Below are positions 17,886 through 25,700 of a DNA stretch of 31,617 nucleotides, piece by piece (the stretch's first letter is position 1; the number at the start of each line of letters is the position of its first letter). Source of the stretch: Methanothrix sp. (GTDB lineage Archaea; Halobacteriota; Methanosarcinia; Methanotrichales; Methanotrichaceae); contig JAQTYS010000004.1 of assembly GCA_028688175.1 (NCBI GenBank), forward strand, positions 1-31,617, in the 5' to 3' direction. The translations under genes and the position numbers were made by a program. Below the pieces are notes generated by a model. It did no database searches and had not been told where the DNA came from. It worked only from the letters and a program-made list of their open reading frames with translations.

Positions 17886-18122
17886 ATGCAGTTTGCAGAG
17901 TGGACTTATCCCTTGAGGAAGTTTGACGACATCTATTATGCCATTGAGAGGATCGTTTACGGCAAGGGTGAGCTGAAGGGGTTCACCACGGAAGATATCT
18001 ATAATAACCTGAGAGATAAGCGCTTTTTCCAGGATGCTCAGGACCTGAACCGATACCTTCTGGACAGCGGGGCAAAATATAAAATTAAAAAGATCGAAGG
18101 TACCTGGGAGCGCTACTACTAA
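17886..18122 (+). CDS. Small basic conserved protein of unknown function
   Basis: A 78-residue lysine/tyrosine-rich protein with no cysteine, signal peptide or membrane segment. Predicted pattern is helix-rich with a final strand pair (AKYKIKKIEGTWERYY), reminiscent of a small winged-helix fold, but I cannot assign a family. GGAGGG lies 6 nt before the ATG, giving good support for translation. It stands alone between divergent and convergent neighbours, with a weak TATA-like TTCTTATTT near 17836. Confidence 0.72.
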   Translation: MQFAEWTYPLRKFDDIYYAIERIVYGKGELKGFTTEDIYNNLRDKRFFQDAQDLNRYLLDSGAKYKIKKIEGTWERYY

Positions 18123-18138
18123 TAACAAAAGTTAGGAA

Positions 18139-19416
18139 CTAGCGTTTCATCGAACTTTTTTCTGCAAAGTAAATATTTCTTTCATCAATTCCCAGCTCCA
18201 CGAATCTGCCTGTGGCCAGAATTCTGTGGCTGTGTTTGAGCGGTGCAACCCTCACCCCCGCTGACACCACTGATTCGGGCGGCAGAGTCACATTCTCGCC
18301 GATGACTGCAATAAGGCCCTCTCCTATACCATTTTCTCCACCTATTACGCTGTGCTCCTCGATTGTAGTGTGCCGGCCTGTGATGGTGCGATGGATATTG
18401 ACTGTATGCTGGATTTGGGCGAAGCTCATGATCATGCTCTCTTTGATCTCTACATTGCGTTCAATGATGCTCGTATGACCAATATGAGAGTTCTCAATGG
18501 TCACACCTTTTTCGATATGGCAGTTCCTGCCGATGGAAACATTGCCTAAAAGCTGTATATCGCCGGAGGCGAGAGCAGGCTCTATTTTGGCTAATGTGCT
18601 GGGATGAATCCACTGATTGGGCTTATAGTGGTACTTGCGGTCGAAATGGCGGACAGCTCCGGAGAGGCAGTCCATGGACGCCTGGTGCAGTCGTTCCGGA
18701 GTGCCGATATCTATCCAGTAGCCTGTGATGGGAAAGCCGTAAACAGGATAACCGTTCTCTGTTAAGTAGGGAATCAGGTCGCCGCCGATGTCTCGGCCTT
18801 TGTCTCCCATCTCCGCCAGAACTTCGCGAATCCGGGGGGAGAAGAGGTAGAAGGCAGTGTTTATCATGCGGCTGGGCTCGCTTCCTTTTTTCGGCTTTTC
18901 TACGAATCCCAAGATGCGCATATCATCGTCCACGCGGGCTACGCCATACTGGGAAATGTTCTCCAGAGGTCCTAGCTCTTTTAGGGCCACGGTGAGCAGC
19001 GGTTTATGCTTCCGATGGAATTCGACGATGCTTGCCAGGTCTACGTCGATCAGATTGTCTCCCGAGACCACCAGCAGGTCATCGTTGATATCATAGTAGT
19101 TCATGCAATAGCGCAGGGAGTCGGCGCTTCCCTTGTCGTCGTAGAGGGGCTGGTAGCTGAAGTCCTGGTGATCGGTGATTCCCAGCCGCTTGAAAAAGCC
19201 CTCGCCGGCTTTGAAGTAATTGCTCAGGTTGAGGGTGTTGCTGGCACCCTTGCTGCCCAGGATGAACCTTCTGCAGCCTTGACTGGCTAAAACCCGGAAT
19301 AAGTTGGCGATGATAGCGGTGTCGCATAGCTCTACCAGCGGCTTGGGCTGGCCTAGTGTAAGCGGGTACAAACGCGTTCCTGAGCCGCCGACTGTGGCTA
19401 AGACCTGGGGAAACAT
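18139..19416 (-). CDS. Sugar-1-phosphate nucleotidylyltransferase with beta-helix C-terminal domain
   Basis: A 425-residue nucleotidylyltransferase that activates a sugar-1-phosphate with NTP. Residues 1-235 are the NTP-transferase domain: VGGSGTRLYPLTLGQPKPLVEL, VSGDNLIDVD (metal Asp), GFVEKP and GYWIDIGTPE. Residues about 265-405 are left-handed beta-helix hexapeptide repeats (IGRNCHIEKGVTIENSHIG...), found in mannose-1-phosphate guanylyltransferase-like and GlmU-like enzymes. The substrate (mannose, glucose or GlcNAc phosphate) cannot be decided. A role in supplying sugars for N-glycan or surface polysaccharide is inferred, with aglB nearby. A TATA box at 19438-19447 suggests a leaderless start at 19416. 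Confidence 0.88.
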   Translation of the reverse strand: MFPQVLATVGGSGTRLYPLTLGQPKPLVELCDTAIIANLFRVLASQGCRRFILGSKGASNTLNLSNYFKAGEGFFKRLGITDHQDFSYQPLYDDKGSADSLRYCMNYYDINDDLLVVSGDNLIDVDLASIVEFHRKHKPLLTVALKELGPLENISQYGVARVDDDMRILGFVEKPKKGSEPSRMINTAFYLFSPRIREVLAEMGDKGRDIGGDLIPYLTENGYPVYGFPITGYWIDIGTPERLHQASMDCLSGAVRHFDRKYHYKPNQWIHPSTLAKIEPALASGDIQLLGNVSIGRNCHIEKGVTIENSHIGHTSIIERNVEIKESMIMSFAQIQHTVNIHRTITGRHTTIEEHSVIGGENGIGEGLIAVIGENVTLPPESVVSAGVRVAPLKHSHRILATGRFVELGIDERNIYFAEKSSMKR

Positions 19417-19437
19417 GACCGCCGATTTGGTATCCGC

Positions 19438-19447
19438 AAATATTAAG
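19438..19447 (-). promoter_or_regulatory. TATA box of the nucleotidylyltransferase gene
   Basis: CTTAATATTT read leftward, centred 26.5 bp before ATG 19416, with no ribosome-binding sequence between. A leaderless transcript is predicted. Confidence 0.55.
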
Positions 19448-19502
19448 CCTGTCGCTTAGCCCTTTTTAGCCAAGCCCGTTAGCCAAAGCCCGCTGGCTTG
19501 GC

Positions 19503-19595
19503 CTAGTAGCCGCGCATGATTTTCATGATGATGCGGGCGATCATAAAGGCGATGATGAAAAGGATGGCGTAGAAGGCTATGCTCATTATGTCCAT
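19503..19595 (-). CDS. 30-residue single-pass membrane miniprotein
   Basis: A 30-codon gene encoding one hydrophobic helix (residues 4-24) with a short acidic N end (MDIM) and a basic C end (MKIMRGY), so N-out/C-in is likely by the positive-inside rule. Support for a real gene: codon third positions are overwhelmingly C or G like genuine genes here, and a TATA box at 19619-19624 is centred 26.5 bp before the ATG with no Shine-Dalgarno, the same leaderless spacing seen at aglB and the nucleotidylyltransferase. The gene lies alone upstream of the nucleotidylyltransferase on the same strand. Function unknown; a regulator or stabiliser of a membrane complex is only a guess. Confidence 0.65.
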   Translation of the reverse strand: MDIMSIAFYAILFIIAFMIARIIMKIMRGY

Positions 19596-19618
19596 GAGTG
19601 GGTGCAGGTCGCTCTTGG

Positions 19619-19624
19619 TTTATA
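19619..19624 (-). promoter_or_regulatory. TATA box of the 30-residue membrane protein gene
   Basis: TATAAA read leftward, preceded by purine-rich CAAATC as a possible BRE. Predicted start is at or next to the ATG at 19595. Confidence 0.55.
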
Positions 19625-19732
19625 GATTTGACTGCAAGGTCATTGAAATACTTCGAGTTGTGATAACCCAGCCAAATTGCAAAAGATTGATCTCCCAGAA
19701 CCGCCCCTACACCCGAGGAACAGGTGCGATTC

Positions 19733-20905
19733 ATGATTCAGAGCGAGGCCATAGAAAAGGCGAAGGATCACTTTGCCAAGCTGCTAGAGCAGCAGCTCCT
19801 ACGTGTTGATCAGATAAAGGCGGGAGATACCTGGGTTGACTACAGCAAGCTGCACCCCCTCATCATCGGCGTGGTGGGCGGCGACGGCATCGGCCCCTAC
19901 ATCACAGAGCAGGCTGTGCGTGTCCTGAAATACGTGCTGGCTGATGAGATCGCCGCAGGATTGGTGGAGCTGCGCGACATTCCGGGCCTCGACATCGAAT
20001 CAAGGGTCAAAGTGATGAAGGCCCTGCCTGAGGATGTTCTGGCGGCGCTAAAGGAGTGCCACGTCATCCTCAAGGGTCCCCTCACCACTCCCAAGAAGGG
20101 CGATAAGTGGCCCAACCTGGAGAGCGCCAATGTCTCCATGCGCCGCGAGCTGGACCTCTTCGCCAACGTTCGTCCCGTCAAGGTTCCCGAGAAGGGCATC
20201 GACTGGATCTTCTACAGGGAGAACACCGAAGGCGAGTATGTCCTGGGCAGCCAGGGTTACAATGTCACCGATGATCTGGCGGTGGACTTCAAGGTCATAA
20301 CCACTCCCGGCGCAGAGAGGATTGTCCGTCTGGCCTTTGAGTATGCCAAAAAGAACGGCATCAAAAAGGTCTCGGCTGTCACCAAGGCCAATGTCATCAA
20401 GGCCACGGACGGCAAATTCCTGGAGGCGGCCCGGCGTGTCGCTCGGGAGTATCCGGACATCGCCTTTGATGACTGGTTTGTGGACATCATGGCAGCCAAG
20501 CTGGTGGATGAGAAGCGCAGGAAGGACTTCAAGGTCATAGTGCTGCCCAACCTCTACGGCGACATCCTCACCGATGAGGCCGCCGAGTTTCAGGGAGGCG
20601 TGGGCACGGCAGGAAGCGCCAACATAGGCAAGCGCTATGCTATGTTTGAGGCCATCCACGGCTCGGCTCCGCGCATGGTAGAGGAAGGCAGAGCCATCTA
20701 TGCCGACCCGGCCAGTATGATGCGAGCCAGCGTCATGCTGCTGCGCCATATCGGCTTTGTCAGCCATGCGGCCAGAATGGAGAAGGCACTCGATATCTGC
20801 GGCCAGCTGGAGAAAAAGGTCGTCCTCACCGGCAGATCCGATGGGGCAACAGGCGCCCAGTTTGCCGACTATGTCCTAGAGACCCTTCAGGGCCTGAAAC
20901 CTTGA
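19733..20905 (+). CDS. icd: Isocitrate dehydrogenase (isocitrate/isopropylmalate dehydrogenase family)
   Basis: A 390-residue beta-decarboxylating dehydrogenase. Motifs in order: GVVGGDGIGPYIT, LKGPLTTPKKGDKWPNLESANVSMRR (substrate arginines), YRENTEGEYV (as in NAD-type isocitrate dehydrogenases), the metal site and family signature NLYGDILTDEAAEFQGGVGTAGSANIG, and FEAIHGSAPRM. An N-terminal extension of about 45 residues precedes the fold. It should make 2-oxoglutarate for biosynthesis. Isopropylmalate or homoisocitrate dehydrogenase activity is less likely but not excluded from sequence alone. ATG 19733 follows GGTG by 6 nt; the in-frame GTG at 19724 overlaps that site and was rejected. Confidence 0.85.
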   Translation: MIQSEAIEKAKDHFAKLLEQQLLRVDQIKAGDTWVDYSKLHPLIIGVVGGDGIGPYITEQAVRVLKYVLADEIAAGLVELRDIPGLDIESRVKVMKALPEDVLAALKECHVILKGPLTTPKKGDKWPNLESANVSMRRELDLFANVRPVKVPEKGIDWIFYRENTEGEYVLGSQGYNVTDDLAVDFKVITTPGAERIVRLAFEYAKKNGIKKVSAVTKANVIKATDGKFLEAARRVAREYPDIAFDDWFVDIMAAKLVDEKRRKDFKVIVLPNLYGDILTDEAAEFQGGVGTAGSANIGKRYAMFEAIHGSAPRMVEEGRAIYADPASMMRASVMLLRHIGFVSHAARMEKALDICGQLEKKVVLTGRSDGATGAQFADYVLETLQGLKP

Positions 20906-20959
20906 GAGCTGCTGCCAAGGAGGGCAAGCTTTAGCTAAAATAATAACATAATAGCATCT

Positions 20960-21826
20960 GTGGAAAATTTGGCTGAAGCATTATCGGGCCTGAGCAAGGA
21001 CGACCGCTCCCTGCTCAGTGCCATTGAGACCGGGATGAAGACTCACGAATGGGTCCCATCCTTTGTGATCTCAGAGCTATCCGGCCTGCCGGTCCGCAAG
21101 GTGGAGTTTCGGCTAGGCCTACTTTTTGAAAAGAAGCTGGTAGAGCGGGAGAGCATGCACTATCTCGGCTACCGCATAGATTTTGATGCCTATGATCTTC
21201 TGGCTCTATCCGACTTTGTGAAACGGGGGAAGTTGTCGGCCTTTGGCGAGAGAATTGGAGTTGGCAAAGAGTCGGTGGTCTACGAAGCAATGGGAGATGT
21301 GCACCTGGCAGTCAAATTCCACCGCCAGGGAAGAACCAGCTTCAAACATATTCGCCGCCTGCGCGATCACCTCACCGATAAACCCAAGGTTCCCTGGCTC
21401 TATGCCGCCGCTCTGGCCGCTCGCCACGAGTTTGCCGTCATGGAGAAGCTCTATCCAAAAGTATCCATTCCCAGGCCCATCGCATGCAGTCGTCATGCTC
21501 TGGCTATGGAATTTGTTAGCGGCCCCGCCCTCAACCGCATCACTCTCTCCGATCCCGAGAACGGATTGAACATGATCTTAAGCGAGGTGGGAGCCGCCCG
21601 CAAGCAGGGCATCATTCACGCCGACCTTTCCGAGTTCAATATAATGGTCGATGACTCCGGCCCCAAGATCATCGACTGGCCTCAGGCGGTAGAGGTTACC
21701 CATCCCCATGCAGAGGAGCTATTAGAGAGGGACCTGGTCAATGTCTTGCGCTTCTTCGAGCGAAAATACCGGATAGAAATGCCGCTGGATAAAGCTCTCG
21801 GGCTTGTAGCGGAGTCGGGAGGCTAA
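20960..21826 (+). CDS. rio2: RIO2-type serine/threonine protein kinase
   Basis: A 288-residue atypical kinase/ATPase that acts in small-ribosomal-subunit maturation. Residues 1-85 form the RIO2-specific winged helix; the RIO domain follows with P-loop IGVGKESVVYEA (99-110), Lys119, catalytic Asp222 in HADLSEFNIM and metal-binding Asp239 in IDWPQ. Start is GTG at 20960; no Shine-Dalgarno is seen and AT-rich sequence at 20930-20945 could support a short or absent leader. The DUF460 gene begins 6 bp after the stop. Confidence 0.94.
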   Translation: MENLAEALSGLSKDDRSLLSAIETGMKTHEWVPSFVISELSGLPVRKVEFRLGLLFEKKLVERESMHYLGYRIDFDAYDLLALSDFVKRGKLSAFGERIGVGKESVVYEAMGDVHLAVKFHRQGRTSFKHIRRLRDHLTDKPKVPWLYAAALAARHEFAVMEKLYPKVSIPRPIACSRHALAMEFVSGPALNRITLSDPENGLNMILSEVGAARKQGIIHADLSEFNIMVDDSGPKIIDWPQAVEVTHPHAEELLERDLVNVLRFFERKYRIEMPLDKALGLVAESGG

Positions 21827-21832
21827 AAGCAG

Positions 21833-23836
21833 TTGAGCATATTCGGTGTGGATATTGCCAGTGGCTCGCCATCAGCCAGAAGGATGCCCAGCTACTCTCT
21901 GGTGATCCTGGACGAGGGAAACGTGGCTGGTTTTCACATGATCAGCCGGCACAAGCTTATTCGGCTCATCAGGGAGCGCCAACCGGAGATGGTAGCCATG
22001 GACAATCTGCACGAGCTGGCTGCGGATCGAAGAGAGCTGATCGATATCTTGCGCAGGATGCCGCCAGCTACCAAAATGGTACAGGTAACGGGCGCAGAGA
22101 GGCCGCAGTCCCTCATCAAGCTGGCCCGCTATCACGGCATCACCTTCGATCGCACCAAACCACTGCAAGAGGCTGAGGTCTGCGCCCGGCTGGCTGCTAA
22201 AGGGGTAGGTGTGGTTCTATCCGCCTTCCAGGAGAGGACCTGGATCAAGGTCAGCCGGAGACGTTCTTTAGGCAGGGGCGGTTGGAGTCAGAACCGCTAT
22301 ACTCGCAAGATCCACGGCGCTGTGATGGGTCTGGCACGAGAGGTGGAAAAGCAGCTTCGTGAAGCGGGACTGCAGTACACCTCACGGGCCGTGGAGGGCC
22401 TGGGCGGATATACCAGGGCCGAGTTTGTGGTAGAAGCGCCTCGTGAGAAGGTGCGCATCAATCCCGGTTACTACAGCGATGCCCAGCTCCTCGTGCAGAG
22501 CATGGAGCGGCCCGAGCTACAGTATCAACCGCTTATGCAAAGGCGCGGTTACATCATCGTGGGGCTGGACCCGGGAACGACGACGGGGATCGCCGCGCTG
22601 AACCTATCCGGCGAGCTGGTGGACCTGACAAGCTCCAGGGGCCTGTCCTCCTCAGATGTGATTGAATGGATTGCAGTCCGGGGCAGATCGCTGCTGGTCG
22701 CAACTGACGTATTTCCTACTCCAGGCGGAGTCGAGAAGGTCAAGCGCGCTTTTAATGCCGTTCTCTACTCGCCGGGAGGAGACATTTCGGCGGAAGAGAA
22801 GATCGCTTTGGGAAAGGAATTTGGCTACAGGAACGATCATGAGCGCGATGCTCTGGCTGCAGCCGTCAGTGCTTTTAAAAAATATAAAAATAAGTTCCTG
22901 CTGGTGGAGAAGAAATCCCCTCTTGATGTCGATCCTGATGAGGTGAAAGCTCTGGTGGTACGAGGCTATTCCATTGAAAATGCCATCGCCGAATTTGTGC
23001 CAACTTCTGCGGCCTCAGTTCAAAAGGGGGGGCAGCATGACCGGGGGGTGGACGTTCTTGATCCGTCGCTCGATGTCTCTCCTGATGTCGCAGCCTTGCG
23101 CCAGCACAGCCAGCAGCTTGCCGAGCAGGTCAGAACATTGCGCTCTTATGCGGATGAGCTGCGCTCTCGTTTAGCGGAAAAAGAGGTTGAACTCAATATT
23201 GCCAATGGCAAACTGGATCGCCTGAGGGATAAAACAGCTCGCGAGATAAAACGGCAGCATGAGATCAAGATCCGAGATAAAGAGATTGAACGCCTCCGGG
23301 CGGTGCTGCGCTCTGAGAGAAAACATATCAAGAAACTGAAGAAAATATTGGAACGCCAGCGGAAGGCGGAGATCATTGAGGATACATACGGCCTGCAAAG
23401 GCTCAAGCCTCTGGCAGCCTTTACCCGCGAATCGATTCAGCAATCGATCGAGCTACATCGTTTGGGAAAGGGTGATTGGGTCTTTCTGGAAGATGCTAGC
23501 GGCGGCGGCAGGAGCACGGTAGAGCTTCTGCATGATCTGGAGATTTCCGGTGTGGTTGCTGGGGGCGAGCCCAGCCCTGCCATGCGTGAGCACTTCCTGC
23601 AAAATGGCATTGCATTCTTCTCTCCGAAGAGCTTGCCTGTGCAGATGATCAATAACATGCCCTTTGTGCGAGGGGATGATGTGGCTGCTGCCTTAGCCTC
23701 TTGGGAGGAGGAGATGAAGGATCGCCTGGCCAGGCTGCAGGCAGAGCGGCTGGAGAGTCTTTTCCAGGAGTATCGGGTGGAGAGAAAGAAGGAGGAGAAG
23801 CAAAAGCAGAAGCTTGCCCGAGGCCCTCCTGGCTGA
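21833..23836 (+). CDS. DUF460 protein: RNase H-like folds plus coiled coil
   Basis: A 667-residue archaeal DUF460 protein of unknown function. Residues 1-120 resemble an RNase H-like module (FGVDIASGSP, VAMDNLHELA). Residues about 240-365 are a second one (IVGLDPGTTTGIAAL, DVFPTPGGVEKVKRAF, RNDHERDALAAA), with acidic residues placed as in YqgF/RuvC-like nucleases. Residues about 425-525 are a long charged coiled coil; 530-640 form a C-terminal domain, and a basic Lys/Gln-rich tail ends the protein. Start is TTG 21833, with GGAGG 11 nt upstream inside the end of rio2. Tight coupling to rio2 suggests a job in rRNA or ribosome handling; this is inference. Confidence 0.85.
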   Translation: MSIFGVDIASGSPSARRMPSYSLVILDEGNVAGFHMISRHKLIRLIRERQPEMVAMDNLHELAADRRELIDILRRMPPATKMVQVTGAERPQSLIKLARYHGITFDRTKPLQEAEVCARLAAKGVGVVLSAFQERTWIKVSRRRSLGRGGWSQNRYTRKIHGAVMGLAREVEKQLREAGLQYTSRAVEGLGGYTRAEFVVEAPREKVRINPGYYSDAQLLVQSMERPELQYQPLMQRRGYIIVGLDPGTTTGIAALNLSGELVDLTSSRGLSSSDVIEWIAVRGRSLLVATDVFPTPGGVEKVKRAFNAVLYSPGGDISAEEKIALGKEFGYRNDHERDALAAAVSAFKKYKNKFLLVEKKSPLDVDPDEVKALVVRGYSIENAIAEFVPTSAASVQKGGQHDRGVDVLDPSLDVSPDVAALRQHSQQLAEQVRTLRSYADELRSRLAEKEVELNIANGKLDRLRDKTAREIKRQHEIKIRDKEIERLRAVLRSERKHIKKLKKILERQRKAEIIEDTYGLQRLKPLAAFTRESIQQSIELHRLGKGDWVFLEDASGGGRSTVELLHDLEISGVVAGGEPSPAMREHFLQNGIAFFSPKSLPVQMINNMPFVRGDDVAAALASWEEEMKDRLARLQAERLESLFQEYRVERKKEEKQKQKLARGPPG

Positions 23837-23868
23837 TGTGAATTGAGAACGAATCATTTTATGATCTT

Positions 23869-23885
23869 TTCATACATCTTATGAA
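23869..23885. promoter_or_regulatory. Dyad operator copy 1 (amt1, distal)
   Basis: TTCATA-CATCT-TATGAA: perfect 6-bp half-sites with a 5-bp spacer. It lies 34 bp (centre to centre) upstream of copy 2. Confidence 0.65.
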
Positions 23886-23902
23886 TCCGGACTTAAGATC
23901 TT

Positions 23903-23919
23903 TTCATACACCTTGTGAA
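23903..23919. promoter_or_regulatory. Dyad operator copy 2 (amt1, proximal)
   Basis: TTCATA-CACCT-TGTGAA: one mismatch in the right half-site. Its centre is 28.5 bp upstream of the centre of the TATA-like box at 23937-23942. Confidence 0.65.
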
Positions 23920-23936
23920 TTATGCATAATTCGTCC

Positions 23937-23942
23937 TAAATA
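23937..23942 (+). promoter_or_regulatory. TATA-like box of amt1
   Basis: TAAATA within CCTAAATATGC. It predicts transcription start near 23966, which would fall past the first ATG (23961) and favour the in-frame ATG at 23982. Confidence 0.4.
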
Positions 23943-23960
23943 TGCTTATTAGATAGGATT

Positions 23961-25262
23961 ATGTCTTACTTATTGGTGGTAATGTTGCTCTCCATCCGGT
24001 CACTACTATTATTATGTTTACTAATATCAACACTGCTGGCAGGTGCAGCTTCGGCTGAAGATTCTGCCATCAATGGCGCTGATAACGCCTGGGTGCTGAT
24101 CAGTTCAGCTCTGGTTCTGATCATGATTCCCGGCGTGGGCCTCTTCTACGGAGGCATGGTTAGAAAGAAGAATGCCATCTCCACGATCATCTTCAGCTTT
24201 GCCGTTATGGGCATCATAAGCCTGCAATGGATCTTGTACGGCTATACCCTGGTCTTCGGAAAAGATATAGGTGGTCTCATCGGCGGCCTGGACTTCCTGG
24301 GTCTGGCGGGTGTTGGCATGGGTGTGAAAGAAGGGCTGACTATTCCCTCGCTCACCTTTATGATCTTTCAGGCCATGTTCGCCATCATTACCGTCTCTCT
24401 GATCACGGGCTCCTACGTGGAGAGGATCAAGTTCAGCTCGTTTCTCGTCTTCTCTTTGGCCTGGGCTACTCTGGTTTACGATCCAGTGGCTCACTGGGTT
24501 TGGGGCGGGGGGTGGCTGCAACAGATGGGCGCCCTGGACTTTGCCGGCGGCATAGTGGTGCACATCACTGCAGGCGTCTCGGCGATGGCCGTGGCTATGG
24601 TTATCGGTGTTCGTAAGGGCTTTGGAACTGATCCGATGGAGCCGCACAACATTCCCACCACAGTCATCGGCGCTGCTCTGCTCTGGTTTGGATGGTTCGG
24701 CTTTAACGCGGGCTCTGCTCTGGCGGCAAACGGCATAGCAGCCAATGCCTTTGTCACTACCAATACCTCCGCTGCGGCTGCAGCCACCACCTGGATGCTC
24801 CTTTCCTGGCGACAGAGGGCGCCATCCGCCTTGGGCATGGTGACGGGAGCTGTGGCTGGTCTGGCGGCAATAACGCCTGCCGCAGGCTATGTGACACCTC
24901 TAGCTGCTATTCCCATTGGCATCGTAGCTGCCATTGTTGGCTACTATGCGATCGTCCTCATCCGAGGAAGCGCCAGGGTGGACGATTCGCTGGACGTTTT
25001 GGCCTGTCATGGCATCGGCAGCACCTGGGGTGTGCTGGCTACTGGCATCTTTGCTACCATCGGAGCTACGGGTCTGCTCTCCGGAAATGCTCATCAGGTG
25101 CAGGTTCAGCTCTTGGCCATAGCCGTAACCTGGATCTACTCATTTATTGTCACCTTCGGCCTGGCCAGGGTCATCGATACGGTCATGGGACTGCGGGTGC
25201 GAGAAGATGAAGAATCGGTTGGCCTGGACATCAGCCAGCATGGCGAAGGCGCTTACATGTAA
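23961..25262 (+). CDS. amt: Ammonium transporter Amt (copy 1)
   Basis: A 433-residue Amt/Mep/Rh channel that admits ammonium. The N terminus is a signal peptide (LLSIRSLLLLCLLISTLLAGAASA), followed by about 11 transmembrane segments. Visible hallmarks: GVGLFYGGMVRKKN, AHWVWGGGWL, DFAGGIVVHITAG (first pore His), WFGWFGFNAGSALAAN and DVLACHGIGSTWGVLATGIF (second pore His). The tail VGLRVREDEESVGLDISQHGEGAYM is the cytoplasmic region that GlnK engages. The start may be ATG 23982 rather than 23961, given the promoter position. glnK follows after 11 bp. Confidence 0.95.
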   Translation: MSYLLVVMLLSIRSLLLLCLLISTLLAGAASAEDSAINGADNAWVLISSALVLIMIPGVGLFYGGMVRKKNAISTIIFSFAVMGIISLQWILYGYTLVFGKDIGGLIGGLDFLGLAGVGMGVKEGLTIPSLTFMIFQAMFAIITVSLITGSYVERIKFSSFLVFSLAWATLVYDPVAHWVWGGGWLQQMGALDFAGGIVVHITAGVSAMAVAMVIGVRKGFGTDPMEPHNIPTTVIGAALLWFGWFGFNAGSALAANGIAANAFVTTNTSAAAAATTWMLLSWRQRAPSALGMVTGAVAGLAAITPAAGYVTPLAAIPIGIVAAIVGYYAIVLIRGSARVDDSLDVLACHGIGSTWGVLATGIFATIGATGLLSGNAHQVQVQLLAIAVTWIYSFIVTFGLARVIDTVMGLRVREDEESVGLDISQHGEGAYM

Positions 25263-25273
25263 TGTGGGGGAAC

Positions 25274-25612
25274 ATGAAGAAGATTGAAGCCATAATTCGG
25301 CCCGAGAAGCTGCATCTGCTGCGCGGAAAGCTGGACAGTAAGGGCTTTTCGGGAATGACGGTGAGCGAAGTTAAGGGCCGGGGCCGCCAGAAAGGCGTCA
25401 CCTTGCAGTGGCGGGCTGGTGATTACCGGGTGGAGTTTTTACCGAAGATGAAGCTGGAGATGGTGGTGGATGATAGGGATGCGGAAGCCGTTATCGACCT
25501 TATCTGCGAGCATGCCCAAACTGGCGAAGCGGGAGACGGCAAGATCTTCATCTACCCGGTAGATGATGTGGTGCGTGTGCGCACCAAGGAGCGGGGGTGC
25601 GGGGCGGTATAG
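25274..25612 (+). CDS. glnK: PII signalling protein GlnK (copy 1)
   Basis: A 112-residue PII trimer subunit that blocks the Amt channel when nitrogen is ample and binds ATP, ADP and 2-oxoglutarate. The T-loop is KGRGRQKGVTLQWRAGDYRVEFLPK; Tyr51 is kept and Tyr46 of E. coli PII is Trp here. The B-loop is TGEAGDGKIFIYPV and the C-loop DVVRVRTKERG. ATG 25274 is chosen over an upstream in-frame start at 25262 because it matches the invariant MKKIEAIIRP opening and has TGGGGG just before it. Linked to amt1 as in nearly all prokaryotes. Confidence 0.95.
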   Translation: MKKIEAIIRPEKLHLLRGKLDSKGFSGMTVSEVKGRGRQKGVTLQWRAGDYRVEFLPKMKLEMVVDDRDAEAVIDLICEHAQTGEAGDGKIFIYPVDDVVRVRTKERGCGAV

Positions 25613-25700
25613 CCTCGCGCTCGAAAAATACTCCTATCGATACTTTTATTATTTACTCCATTCATTATAAATATAAATGAAAAAATAGATCAAGGTACTC

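Larger units (their letters stand above)
23837..23960 (+). promoter_or_regulatory. amt1 regulatory region
   Basis: It contains two 24-bp direct repeats (23863-23886 and 23897-23920, two mismatches, 34 bp apart), each holding one dyad; a perfect 16-bp palindrome GAATTATGCATAATTC at 23917-23932 overlapping the second dyad; and a TATA-like TAAATA at 23937-23942. The architecture is that of a regulated promoter. Confidence 0.65.
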
